Below are positions 10,100-21,300 of a stretch of DNA of 64,000 nt, piece after piece. Source of the stretch: Lactuca virosa (Eukaryota > Streptophyta > Magnoliopsida > Asterales > Asteraceae); NCBI GenBank assembly GCA_928212115.1, contig CAKMRJ010005523.1:140830621-140894620 (forward strand). The letters are read 5' to 3'. A program made the translations under genes and the position numbers. Within the stretch, counting starts at the first letter, position 1. Each line of letters begins with the position of its first letter. The notes under the pieces are model-generated. The model was not told the DNA's origin. It saw only the letters and a program-made list of their open reading frames with translations, and did no database searches.

Positions 10100-11001
10100 T
10101 TGTTCCATGAGAGGGCCTTGTTTTTCCTGAGCACATGTCTTCGGAGTAGGCACGTGTGAATCGGTATCTGAGTATCCTGAGGAAGGATATCTGTGAGCTC
10201 GTGGCGAACACTTCATACCGGTCATTAGCTGAGTTGTAGACCAATGCCATGAGGAAGGAGATTGGGCTAAAGACCCAAGCGAGAGAGGACAGGGAGACTC
10301 AGGGGATAGATAGGAGGCCAGTGAAGTCATAGTCGGATACTAAGCGGTTCAAACCCGCTGACTCGAAAGCTGGAGGCCAGAAGGGATGCACTTACAGCAA
10401 GTGCGACAAGGGTCACGAGGGACCATGCCGGTCTGGGACTATTTGCTACATGTATGGCAAGGAGGGGCATATGGCGAAGGATTGTCCCAAGGGATTTCGG
10501 GTTTGCTTCGATTGCAACCATACGAGTCACATGAGGTCTGAGTGTCCTCAGCTTGTATCGAGGACTGTTCAGGCTTCTGCTCCTACTACTTTGCGTATTA
10601 CTAATCGCTGGCAGGGGAAGGTCGAGGCTCCGAGGGCTCAAGGGAGAACATTTCAACTGACAGCAGAGGAGGCCCGATCGACATTGGACGTTGTGCCTCG
10701 TATGTGTTTCTTAATTATTATTTTATTTGTTTTATGTTTGCTTATGATCTTGCTCCTGTTAGGTACTTTCATTGTGAATTATGCACCTGCTCTAGTGTTG
10801 TTTGACTCGGGTGCGAGTCGATCTTTTGTGTCATCATCCTTTTGTCATGATTTTAGCATTTCATGTGAGGCCTTGAGTAGGCCATCAAGGATTTCTATAG
10901 CTGATGAGCATGTGGTATCCGTTTCAGACATCTATCGGGGTTGTTTATCCAATAGACCTTATCCCTATTGCGATGGGAGATGTCGATATTATCGTGGGTA
11001 T
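10100..11001 (+). pseudogene. RT-B gag (3' part) and protease (first copy)
   Basis: Continuation of RT-B after the RT-A insertion, starting with the duplicated TTGTT. Visible are the gag tail, a degenerate knuckle, a CX2CX4HX4C knuckle whose first Cys pair is partly lost (YMYGKEGHMAKDC), a second knuckle CFDCNHTSHMRSEC, a candidate intron (10700-10762) and the protease motif LFDSGASRSFVS. The sequence ends within the conserved IIVGM of the protease tail, where it runs straight into Copia integrase codons. In-frame stops include the TAGs near 10147 and 10236. RT, RNase H and integrase of RT-B are missing. Confidence 0.85.
10700..10762 (+). other. Candidate gag-protease intron of RT-B (first copy)
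   Basis: 63 nt, GTATGT...GTTAG, at the same codon position as in RT-A. Unspliced it stays open and encodes a very hydrophobic stretch of about 20 residues (MCFLIIILFVLCLLMILLLL). Confidence 0.68.
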
Positions 11002-11937
11002 GTGGGCCTTTCAGATCAGCCACAAGGGATGCTAATCGATATTGCTTGACATTTACTGATGATTATAGTAGATATGGGTATATCTACTTAATCAAACGTA
11101 AATCTAAAACTTTTTGAAAAGTTCAAATAGTTTAAGCATGAAGTCGAGAATCAATTAGGCAAGAAAATAAAGACTCTCCGATCTGATAGAGGTGGAGAAT
11201 ATCTTAGTATCGAGTTTAACAACTACCTCATGGAATGTGGGATCGTTTCACAATTGACATCTCCTAAAACACCACAACTTAATGGTGTGGTTGAGAGGCG
11301 CAGTCAAACCTTCTTGGACATGGGTCGTTCCATGATGAGTCAATCCACTCTTCCTATATCATTATGGGGTATGCCTTAGAGACAACCGCCTATATCCTAA
11401 ATCTTGTTCCAACAAAGAAGGTTTCCAAAACACCTCACGAGATGTGGACAGGGAAAGCTCATTCGCTCACACATATCAAGGTCGGGGGTTGTGAGGCTCC
11501 CATAAGATGAAAAACCCATGAAAAACTTAAACCCATAGCTAAACAGTGTATTTTCATTTGGTTACCCACATAAATCCTTTTGATACTTTTTTTACAGACC
11601 TAGTGAGAAAGTGGTCTTCGTAGCTCAATGGGGAGTCTTTCGTGAGAGAGCTCATATTAAAAGAGGATAGTGGGAGTGCTATTGATCTGGAAGAAATTCT
11701 AGAGTCATCTAATGATGGAACCTTAGATAATACTAAAACTCAACTTGAGGATGAGATTCCAGTTGAGCCTATTGACAATTCATTACATATTTATTGATCC
11801 AGTAGAGTTAGCATGCCACATGAGTGTTATGGATTTCATATAACTGTAGATGGGGACACATTCATTAGTGATAATACACTGGTGAATTTGGATGAACCTG
11901 CTAACTACAAGGAAGTGATGGCAGGCCCTAAGGCTGC
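11002..11937 (+). pseudogene. Ty1/Copia integrase fragment (first copy)
   Basis: Begins abruptly with codons for CGPFRSATRD, then TFTDDYSRYGY, LRSDRGGEY and LNGVVERR, so the second and third catalytic acids (D, E) of the Copia integrase are present and the first (HSD) is cut off. It continues into the integrase-RT linker (EEILESSND, HECYGFH, ANYKEVMAGPKAA). Several frameshifts and stops break it. It is joined without an LTR to the RT-B protease, out of frame by one base, and is split from its RT by insertion H. Confidence 0.85.
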
Positions 11938-13280
11938 TGATATTGCCATATTTACACATGTTTTAGGCAATATTTAAGTACATTTTAATTAATATTTGGT
12001 TGTTTGGATGGAATAATGGTACTTATAAGGCTAAATTATGTTTTGCAGCCAAAAGAAGACATTTTGAAGAAAAGGGACTAAAAGCGTTAAAGAATGGAAC
12101 TTTGGAGGTTAAAGGCTTGAAAGATAAGAAATTCAGAAAAATACATACTCACGAGGTGAGTGTTAGAACATTCACGACATGCGTTTGGCCTTCTAGAAGA
12201 TAAACATCACGGATCAGGAATATGTGTTGAATACGGATATCTACTGGATTCACGAGGTGAGCCTCCAAATCTCACGACGTGAATCGGGCAAAATCCAAAA
12301 CTATATATATCCTTGATCCCTACGATTTTGAGGAGGTTGGCTGACTTAGAGAAGTTCCAGAAGTTGAAAATCACAGAGTGTAAAGGCCTGGGAATTGTTC
12401 TTAACACCAAGGAGAAAGAAGAAGTCATAATTCGATATTTAGTTTGGTACTTTTAAACATGCTTTTAATTATGACTTGTGTTATCTTATTTGTTAGAATG
12501 TCCAGCTAAATCTAGTTGCTTCTGTTAGCTAGATAAAGCTGGAACTCATGGTTTTAATATATTAGTTTAGACTTTTCTTGTTCGTTATGTCCTGTGTCTG
12601 ATTGGTATACCTAGCATGCTTGATTTGATGTTAGATTGCTTTAATGTCTTATTCTATGTAGTTAATGACCATTAATTTGCATGAATTTGAATACCTAGTA
12701 ATCTAGTGAACATTAGGTTATTAGAGCTAAGATCAAACCAGTCTTAGAAAAGTAATTAATTTATTAAATTAGGTTGTGCTAGAGAACTCGTATTATGACC
12801 ATAATTTGTCTTTGTCAACCCAATCTTACATAGCTCCAATATTATTCAATAATTGATTCTGTGTTAAATTATGTGTGAACGTACATAGATCTACATGAAT
12901 TAATTGATATTAGTAAATTTAGAACTGAATTGATAATAATGTTTTAATTGGTAACCAACAAGAGTAGTCATAATTAATTTATAAACCATTGAGGGAAAGT
13001 GGATTCGAACTAACAGAAGTGTTTGTTTATTGATTGAATTTGTGTTAAGAATTAAGTTCAACTAGACTTGCAAAATTAGATAAAAACTAATACTTTGCTA
13101 GAAATTTAGGTTAACTAGTAGTAGGTAAATTAATTAGTTAAAACAGTTCCTTGTGATCGACACCTGACTTACCCACACTATCCTATAATTTGACTAGGTA
13201 CACTGCCTAGGTGCAATTTAGTTAGTTAAGTTAGTTAGGTTAATAATTTAAAATTAGGGTGTAGCTATTTGCACGCATCA
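11938..13280. repeat. Solo LTR-like insertion H (first copy)
   Basis: 1343-bp AT-rich segment beginning TGATATTGCC and ending GCACGCATCA. It interrupts Copia codons (GPKAA to KWKEQ). Flanks GCTGC (11933-11937) and GCTCC (13281-13285; GCTAC in the second copy) match at 4 of 5, as for a 5-bp LTR-element duplication. The stretch near 13150 reading TTGTGATCGACACC recalls Athila-type terminal sequence. No coding sequence or primer site is visible, so a solo LTR is most likely. Another short-duplication transposon is possible. Confidence 0.55.
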
Positions 13281-13920
13281 GCTCCCAAATGGAAAGAGCA
13301 AATGGACAGTAAGATTCAGTCCATGTGTGATAATCAAGTATAGAATTTGGTTGATCATGTTAGCTGGTCGAAAGGCAGTAGGATGCAAATGGATCTTCAG
13401 AAGAATACCAAATGGATGGGAAAGTACACACTTTCAAAGCTAGGCTAGTTGCGAAGGCTTTACTCAAACCCAATGGATTGACTATGATGAGACCTTCTCA
13501 CCAGTAGCTAAGATTAAATCTATTAGGATAATGCTTTCCATTGTTGCCTTTCATGATTATGCTATATCCCAAATGGATGTTCATACCGCTTTCCTAAATG
13601 GGAATTTAACTAAGGACGTCTACATGAGTCATCCAAAAGGTTTTGAACATGCCAAATTTCCTGATAGAGTGTGTAAGCTTGGGAAATACATCTATGGATT
13701 GAAACAAGCATCTCACAACTGGAATCTTTGTTTCCATGAGAAAGTCAAAGAGATTGGATTCTCTAGAAGTGAAGATGAGTCATGCGTATATGTCAAAGCT
13801 AGTGGGAGTGTAGTGGCGTTCTTAGTACTATATGTAGATGACATACTACTTATAGGAAACAATGTTCCAACCTTGAAAGAAGTAAAAACTTGGCTTGGGA
13901 AATTTTTCGCTATGAAGGAT
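13281..13920 (+). pseudogene. Ty1/Copia reverse transcriptase fragment (first copy)
   Basis: Copia RT core: QMDVHTAFLNG, YGLKQASHNW and the active-site box VLYVDDILLIGN, ending at FAMKD. The main open stretch is 13531-13959. The region upstream (13281-13530) is frameshifted here but reads better in the second copy. After MKD the sequence no longer resembles Copia, and RNase H and the 3' LTR are absent, so the fragment is bounded by a non-homologous join on each side. Confidence 0.88.
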
Positions 13921-14166
13921 CACAGTCTTCTAAAATTGAGATATTTCCATCATAATTAATATTGTCGTTATGACACACAATGAGGATTAACGTGTCGTGA
14001 AGTAGAGCAATAAAAGTGGTCTCGCGGAATAAAATCAACAATAATTGAGTCAATTATGCTCTTGTCATGTCTTTTGTATAAGTTTTTCTCATATAATAGT
14101 AAAAAACTTCAATAAATATTCCAATAATTCTTCTTGTCGTAAATCTACCTCATACTTTGAATGTGT
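13921..14166. other. AT-rich spacer, no gene seen
   Basis: About 246 bases between the Copia end and the RT-D LTR. I see no homology, ORF or repeat in it; the same spacer is at 42332-42579. Confidence 0.6.
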
Positions 14167-15408
14167 TGTAACATCCCAAAATACAACCCAAAAATTTTTG
14201 TTTGAAAACTTTACTAAACCATAATATCAAACATTAAAAGATAAAACCATGAATCATGTATCTCAAAATGTCATAATAAATTTATCAAATCGAAAACTAG
14301 TGTCAAGATCATATCAAAATATCAGAGTCTAACTCCAGGCTAAAACTGTGGTGTGTGCCATGCCATCATCCCGAGCCCTTCCCTTTGCTAGCTGAAGTAC
14401 CTGAAACCAAACTGAAACTGTAATCACGAAGCTTAGTGAGCTCCCCAAACTACCACATACCATCCAATAACATATAAAGCACATACTGGGCCTCGCCCAC
14501 TACATCGGACCGAAGTCCGGAACTGACTAGGGCCTTACCCACTGATCCGACCGAAGTCCGGAACTGACTAGGCTCTTGCCCACTGCATCGGAACCGAAGT
14601 TCGGAACTGACTAGGGCCTTGCCCGCTGCATCGGACCGAAGTCCGGAACTGCATCGGACCGAAGTCCGGAACTGACTGAACATAGCATAACATAACATAT
14701 CATATAATATGAACACATATACTCATACTACATCGGACCATAGTCCGGGACACATAACACATACCATGCCTGTATCACAAAGATACCAAGCATACTGAAC
14801 TACTGCATCAGACTGTAGTCCGGAACTACTGCTAACTAAAGGGTCGGCATTGTGGTCGTAGACCCGTTCCTACTGGAAGGAAACTCACCTCCTAAGGCTG
14901 GCTGCTGAATGCTGCTCGGGAACTGTCTGACTGCCTGCTCCGATAACTCCCCGACTATAATTCCCAAAAGACACTTAATCAGACACTGATAACTAATCTT
15001 AGGGTAAAGTGACTATTTTACCCCCTGGTCAAAGTCAACAATCCGTTGACCTGACTCGCGAGTTGGGGCCGCCAACTCGTCGAGTCCCTATCTTCCTTCT
15101 ACGCCCTTTCCGACTTTACTCGTCGAATTTAGCGAAGACTTGACGATTTCTCTTCTATAATAACATCAAGTCAACCTTTATCTGACTCGCCGAGTTGTAT
15201 GAACAACTCGTCGAGTCCTCCTTCATCATATGAACACGTCCAGTCTGTGACTCGCCGAGTTGTATGAAAACTCGTGGAGTCTGTTCTTATGGGTAAGGAG
15301 ATTGCCTTGGACTCGCCGAGTCAGGGCGTAGACTCGCCGAGTCCTCTACACTCAGATCCATGTCTTAACTCACTGAGTCTTTACTCACTCACTAACAGAC
15401 TCGCTACT
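14167..15408 (-). repeat. RT-D LTR, truncated by the gap (first copy)
   Basis: Starts TGTAACATCCC and matches 42580-43834. It includes the UUCG-hairpin tandem array (14487-14677) and part of the GACTCGCCGAGT palindrome array (about 15055-15340). Confidence 0.9.
14487..14677 (-). repeat. 42-bp tandem repeat in RT-D LTR (first copy)
   Basis: About five units carrying CGGACCGAAGTCCG or variants followed by GAACTGACTAGGGCCTTGCCCACT. Read in the element's sense direction each unit gives CGGAC-TTCG-GTCCG. Confidence 0.85.
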
Positions 15409-15421
15409 NNNNNNNNNNNNN
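15409..15421. other. Assembly gap of 13 N
   Basis: Thirteen undetermined bases. To the left is the interior of the RT-D LTR; to the right is a fragment of the RT-B 5' LTR. The two sides do not belong to the same element, so the join is a scaffold join and not a short unread stretch. Confidence 0.98.
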
Positions 15422-15459
15422 TTGGAAATCGTGGCGGAGAAGAGTACGTTGGGCGTACT
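15422..15459 (+). repeat. RT-B 5' LTR, left remnant before RT-C
   Basis: 38 bases ending GAGTACGTTGGGCGTACT, matching the palindrome AGTACGCTGGGCGTACTAG that precedes the promoter in RT-A LTRs. The rest of the LTR lies beyond RT-C at 26558-28063. Confidence 0.6.
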
Positions 15460-18319
15460 TGTCACACCCCCAAACCAAGGATGGCGGAAACGTCCGGGGG
15501 TGGAGGACTTCATGTATAGTATCATAACAGCAATTGTAATAGTAATTCAAGCAAACACAACCAACATATATAATTGAAAAAAATTACATCATTGTATGAA
15601 TTACATGTTTACGAATCAATTACAATATGTTGATAAAATATGAAATAGTAGACGCCTTAGCGTCCCATCCTCAAAAGCACTTGATTACCTGTTTAATGAT
15701 TTCCTGAGAATACAAGTTGTTTGAAAAAGTGTCAACACAAAGGTTGGTGAGTTCATAAGCTTTTCGTTTGTAAAAGTAGTATTTGTGTTAGAAAAATCCA
15801 ATATTTTCCTTAATGTGTAAATGTAGTCTTAAAACCAAAGACCGAAATGTACAAGTAATTTGTCATATTTATAGTAAAACAATGCAAGTTTAAATCGACA
15901 TAAACTCGTTAATTTTAATGAAGTTCCCGTAATTCCAATGTTTGTTAATACTTTATGTGAGTTTATTATAACCATACTATGACCAAGGTTGCCTAAAACG
16001 ACGTTCTTCAGGCGTCGAAATGTTATGACATTTGTCACCCCAGACCTATCGGTCTAACTGTTGCATGCAGTTTAGGTGTGGGTTTGTCAAACCCAATATA
16101 GATCTATACACAAGTATCACGCTCTCCCTCAAGGAGACTCTGGTTACAATACAGGACTTAATGGTAATTTGAAGTAAATGTCTCACAAAGTCATTAACGG
16201 AATTACGTGTTATGAAAACTTGGTACCGTATGGCCGTACCTTGCTTAATGAAAATATCCTTTGTATAAATGTACCCTTTTTAATGTATGTGTTATGTAAT
16301 GTATCATAAACTATACCTATTATAGTTTATCAACCAAGGGTAGTACGTGGTAATGTATGCAAACTATATTCAAAATAGTTTATTTAATGTTTGAATGTAT
16401 CGATTGTACTTTGATTATAATCACTTGTTATTCTTTATATTTTATATGACCAAATCCATTTGTAAACTGATGTGTGTCTAAATATTAAGATAAAATGTCA
16501 TATATTGCAGTAACATATAATCACATAAAGATATACACCTTGCTCAACATGTTACAAGGTGAAATGAATTAACAGCAACTTTTCGTTAAAAACAGTTTCT
16601 GTTACCGTTCTTAGAAAATTTATAGAAAAATCATCAAAGCTCTAAATCCAAATCCGCAAATTTTGAGAGTTTGGAATATGAGTCTAGTTTGTTCGTAAAT
16701 TTTATCATGATTTTAGTGATCTCTAACAGAGGTGAAAATGTTCATAATCACAGACTGGTCCGGGTTTGCCTCTGAAATGACAGGCAGTTTTGTAAAAATC
16801 ACCATAAATTGTAGAAAAATCATATGGAGATGTGCAAGTAGCCATTTTAAAGCTAAGAGTTTGAACTACTTGCACCTGAAACAGTTTTGAAAACTAAAAT
16901 ATTTAAGTTGACCAAAACAGTCCGTGATTAACGTCCATCTTTTCTGATGTAATCTGTTAGGAAAAGTTTAATTGTGTTCTTGATGATTTTACTTGTATTC
17001 CCCCCTTAAAACTTAAGAAAAACATGTAAATGTATGGGTATGAACTCACCCCTTATGTGGTTTCAGTAGATGAAGTGAGAGAGAGGAAGTGTTCAAACCA
17101 AGAACACTAAGAAGATGTCTTGATGACTCGAGAATCTAACACCGAATAAGATGGAACTTGTGTAAGATATCAATGATTTGAGTAGAATGGAGTTTAATAA
17201 TTATGTGAATGATGAAGATATACTAATTGAAGAAAGAAATCCCTGGAGAAAGCCTTGAAGTTCTTGAAGTGAGAGAAAAGAGAAGAGAGAATTTTGGAGA
17301 GTGTTCTTGGTTGCTAAGTGTAGAATGAAAGAGTTTTATGGAGAATGAGGAGAGAGGATCAATCCTCCAGCTCTTAGAACGTGGGAAGAGCTGGAGATTG
17401 GCTGTAAAGGTCCACTAAGGAGACAAGGGGTAGTGGGAAAGAGTGGCTAATCATAGAGTGAGGTGGTGGTGGTTTGCTTTTGCCATAAATTAAGGAAAAG
17501 CAAATATTCCCTCAATAATTAGTTCAATCACCAATTCTTTTAATATATTTTATAAAAACCCTGGAGATTTATATATTTTGGGGCCTTAGTTTATAAAATA
17601 AAGTTTTGGGTGAAAATCCCACGTTAAAATAATGAAAAACGGAGTTAAAACGAAGTCGTAGTCGAAAAAACCGGTAAAAAGGAGCTGTCTGCGAGGCTTC
17701 GGACCTTCGGACCTTGGACTTCGCTTCGGACCTTCGGCCCCGCTTCGGATCAGAGGCCTCGGATGCGAGGCTTCGGATGCGAGGCTTCGGATTTCGGATG
17801 CGAGGCTTCGGTCCAGAAGCTTAGGTTTCGGATCCTTAAGCTATTTTACTCGTTTTTACTCCGTTTCAAGCGATTTTTGACCCGGTCAAGGGTCGAGATG
17901 ACCCAAATGATTACAAAAAGTAAAGTAACTTTTTGAGATGGGAGAGATTTGGGAGAGATTTGGAGAGAGATTTCAAATAGAAAGAGATAGAGTGAAAACG
18001 ATTTAGAGAGGTTTCGTTTGTGCTTAATTTGAGTGTCCGGCTTCACAACGCAAGGTTCGTAAACCCCATTAAACCGTGTTTTAGTGTCTTACACAATCCC
18101 GATGATTGTGTAATAGTGTTTTTATCGCTTTGGTTCGTTGTTTAGCACTTGTTAAGGCTAAGGAAAATCAAACACATGAACTTTCCAAATGATGATTTCT
18201 CATTAAAATAGCGAATTGTATAGTGATTACATAACGTAAACCCTAGCATACAAGGGTTATTGGAGTTGACCGGTTTGACTTGTTGACTTTGAATTGACCG
18301 AAATTTGACGGTTGTCACA
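15460..18319 (-). repeat. RT-C 3' LTR
   Basis: 2860 bp, unusually long. Apart from a CTTCGG-rich array (17692-17825) it is AT-rich with no recognisable gene; the ORFs at 15829-16038 and 17846-18046 are chance frames. Confidence 0.92.
17692..17825 (-). repeat. CTTCGGA / GATGCGAGG array in RT-C LTR
   Basis: Interspersed short units CTTCGGACC and GATGCGAGGCTTCG make a GC-rich island in an AT-rich LTR. The other LTR has the same array with a different number and order of units (25913-26065). Confidence 0.85.
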
Positions 18320-18333
18320 TCATCCCCCCGTTA
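18320..18333 (-). other. RT-C polypurine tract
   Basis: On the minus strand the bases just before the 3' LTR read CTAACGGGGGGATGA, the expected plus-strand primer. Confidence 0.8.
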
Positions 18334-18372
18334 GAAGGAATTTCGTCCCGAAATTTCATTTTGACTGGGATT

Positions 18373-21300
18373 TCAAGAGTTTGGGAAGAGATGTGGATAC
18401 TTTTGTTTCATCTGATCCTCGCGTTCCCAGGTGAATTCGGGTCCTCGTTTAGCGTTCCAACGTACCTTCACGATGGGAATACGACTTTGTTTCGTTCGTT
18501 TGATTTCCCGATCCATGATTTCGACTGGTTCCTCCACGAAGTGGAGATTTTCGTTAACTTTGATTTCGTCGAGTGGTATTACGAGTGTCTCATCAGACAA
18601 ACACTTCTTTAGGTTCGACACGTGAAATGTGGGATGTACTTTGTCGAGTTCCTGAGGTAATCGAAGTTTGTATGCTACTGGCCCAATCCTAGCAAGGATT
18701 TCGAATGGCCCGATGTACCTTGGATTTAGTTTCCCGCGTTTGCCGAATCGTATCATTCCTTTCCAAGGGGAAACTTTTAGTAGTACTCGATCACCCACCT
18801 GGAATTCCAAGGGTTTGCGTCGTTTGTCTGCGTAACTCTTTTGCCGATCGCGAGACGCTTTCAGTCTCTCTCGAATTTGAACGATCTTTTCTGTGGTTTC
18901 CCTTATGATTTCAGGGCCAGTGAGGGTGCTATTAGAGACTTGCCCTCTAGCTAGCTGTGTATCCCCCACCTCAGCCCAACACAGGGGTGATCTGCATTTG
19001 CGACCGTAAAGAGCTTCGAATGGAGCGACTTTGATGCTAGTATGATAGCTGTTATTGTAGGAGAATTCGATAAGCGGTAGATGGGTATCCCATGCTTTAC
19101 CGAAGTCTATCACACAAGCTCTTAACATGTCTTCCAACGTTTGAATGGTTCGCTCGCTCTGTCCGTCGGTTTGTGGGTGGTAGGCCGTACTCATGTCAAG
19201 CCTAGTTCCCAATGATTTTTGTAGAGACTGCCAAAACCGTGAGGTAAATCTACTATCTCTATCGGAGATAATGGATATCGGCACACCATGGAGTCGTACA
19301 ATCTCTCTGATGTACGTTCTAGTCAGCTTCTCCATCTTGTCGGTTTCTTTCATTGGTAGGAAGTGTGCTGATTTGGTCAATCTGTCTACAATTACCCATA
19401 TTGTGTCAAGCCCGCCCGATGTCTTAGGCAGCTTGGTTATGAAGTCCATGGTTATTCGTTCCCACTTCCACTCAGGTATATCCGGCTGTTGTAATAGCCC
19501 GGATGGTTTCTGGTATTCGGTTTTGACCTTAGCGCAAGTCAAGCACTTGCTCACATAGGTAGCAATCTCAGCTTTCATGTTCGGCCACCAGTATAATTTC
19601 TTGAGGTCCAGATACATCTTATCCGACCGGGATGGATGGAGTATCGAGTCTTGTGTGCTTCATTCATGACGACATCTCGGAGTCCACCGAACTTCGGTGT
19701 CCAAATCCGGTTCATGATATAACGTGCTCCATTATCCTTGACTTCTAAGTTTTTATCCATTCCCCTTAATGTCTCTCCTGCCACCTTTTCTGGTTTCAAA
19801 GCTTCCAGTTGAGCTTCCTTGATTTGTATGGTCAGGTGGGAATGGATTGTCATTGTTAAGGATTTTACTCGGCGGCCCGAGTACTCCTTCCTGCTTAGAG
19901 CATCGGCCACTACATTGGCCTTGCCCGGATGATAACGAATTTCGCACTCGTAGTCATTCAGCAACTCCCCCATCTCCTCTGTCGCATGTTGAGCTCTTTC
20001 TGATTGAGGATATGCTGAAGACTTTTGTGATCAGTGAAGATAGTGCATTTCGTGCCGTAGAGGTAGTGTCTCCAGATCTTCAAAGCGAATACCACTGCTC
20101 CTAATTCCAGGTCGTGCGTAGTATAATTAACCTCGTGCGTCTTAAGCTGTCTTGATGCATACGCGATAACCTTCCCTCTCTGCATGAGCACACATCCGAG
20201 GCCTTGATTCGAAGCATCACAGTACACTACGAAGTCCTCGGTTCCCTCTGGGAGAGACAAGATCGGTGCGCTGCATAGGGCTTGTTTTAACGTTTGGAAA
20301 GCAGTTTCTTGTTTATTTTCCCACTTGAATATCACACCTTTCTGCGTCAAGGTGGTGAGTGGTTTCGCAATCTTGGAGAAGTTTTGTATAAATCTTTAGT
20401 AGTAGCCAGCAAGCCCAAGGAATTGTCGAATTTCGGTTGGCGTCTTGGGTGCTGACCAATTCTCGATTGCCTTGATCTTGGAGGGATCCACATGTATGCC
20501 TTTCTCACTTACCACATGTCCAAGGAAATCCACTTCTCTAATCCAGAATTCACACTTAGAGAACTTAGCATAAAGCTTCTCCGCTCTTAGTGTCTCTAGC
20601 ACTTGGCGTAGATGTAGGCGATGCTCTTCTTCGCTTCGCGAGTAGATCAAGATATCGTCGATGAATACGATTACAAACTTGTCTAGGTAGGGTCGACACA
20701 CTCTATTCATTAGGTCCATGAATACCGCAGGTGCGTTTGTTAAACCGAAGGACATCACCACAAACTCGTAGTGCCCATAGCGAGTTCTGAATGCAGTTTT
20801 GGGAATATCTTCTTCTTGAACTCGTAGCTGATGGTAGCCTGACCTTAGGTCGATCTTTGAGAAGAAATTTGCTCCTTGGAGTTGGTCGAAAAGGTCATCG
20901 ATCGGGGGGGTAGAGGATATCGGTTCTTGATGGTGAGCTTGTTTAGTTCCCGATAGTCGATGCACATGCGAAAGGATCCGTCCTTCTTCTTTACAAAAAG
21001 GACTGGTGCTCCCCAAGGTGAGAAGCTTGGTCTGATGAACCCTTTGCTCAAAAGCTCGTTCAACTGACTGGACAACTCTTGCATTTCTGATGGTGCGAGG
21101 CGGTATGGAGCTCTGGCTACGGGGGTAGCTCCGGGTATTAAGTCAATTCTGAAATCGACTTGTCGTGCGAGTGGTACACCAGGAAGATCTTCTGGGAACA
21201 CATCCGGGAAGTTACACACTTCGGGGATGTCTTTGATGTCTTTCACGTCTTGTTTCTTGTCTACTACATGGGCTAAGAAGCGCGTGGTACTCCTTCCGGA

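Larger units (their letters stand above)
1..15408 (+). repeat. First copy of a 15.4-kb near-identical block
   Basis: This whole stretch matches 28395-43834 in order and orientation: RT-B leader and gag, nested RT-A, RT-B gag-PR, Copia fragment, solo LTR H and the start of the RT-D LTR. Both copies share the same insertion sites, target duplications, stop codons and MITE. Differences are mostly one-base insertions or deletions, often in homopolymers, plus a few clustered substitutions (for example around 13440 against 41850). The copy stops exactly at the gap at 15409. An unmerged contig or second haplotype explains this better than a real duplication, but the sequence alone cannot decide. Confidence 0.9.

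Noticed and set aside
14450..14716. ORF encoding repeated SGLRSDA units (also 42867 and 50530)
   Set aside because: It is the translation of the 42-bp LTR tandem repeat, whose length is a multiple of three by chance.
18361..19558. Plus-strand ORFs over 18361-19558 and 44643-46734
   Set aside because: Shadows of the integrase and chromodomain frames of RT-C and RT-D on the minus strand.
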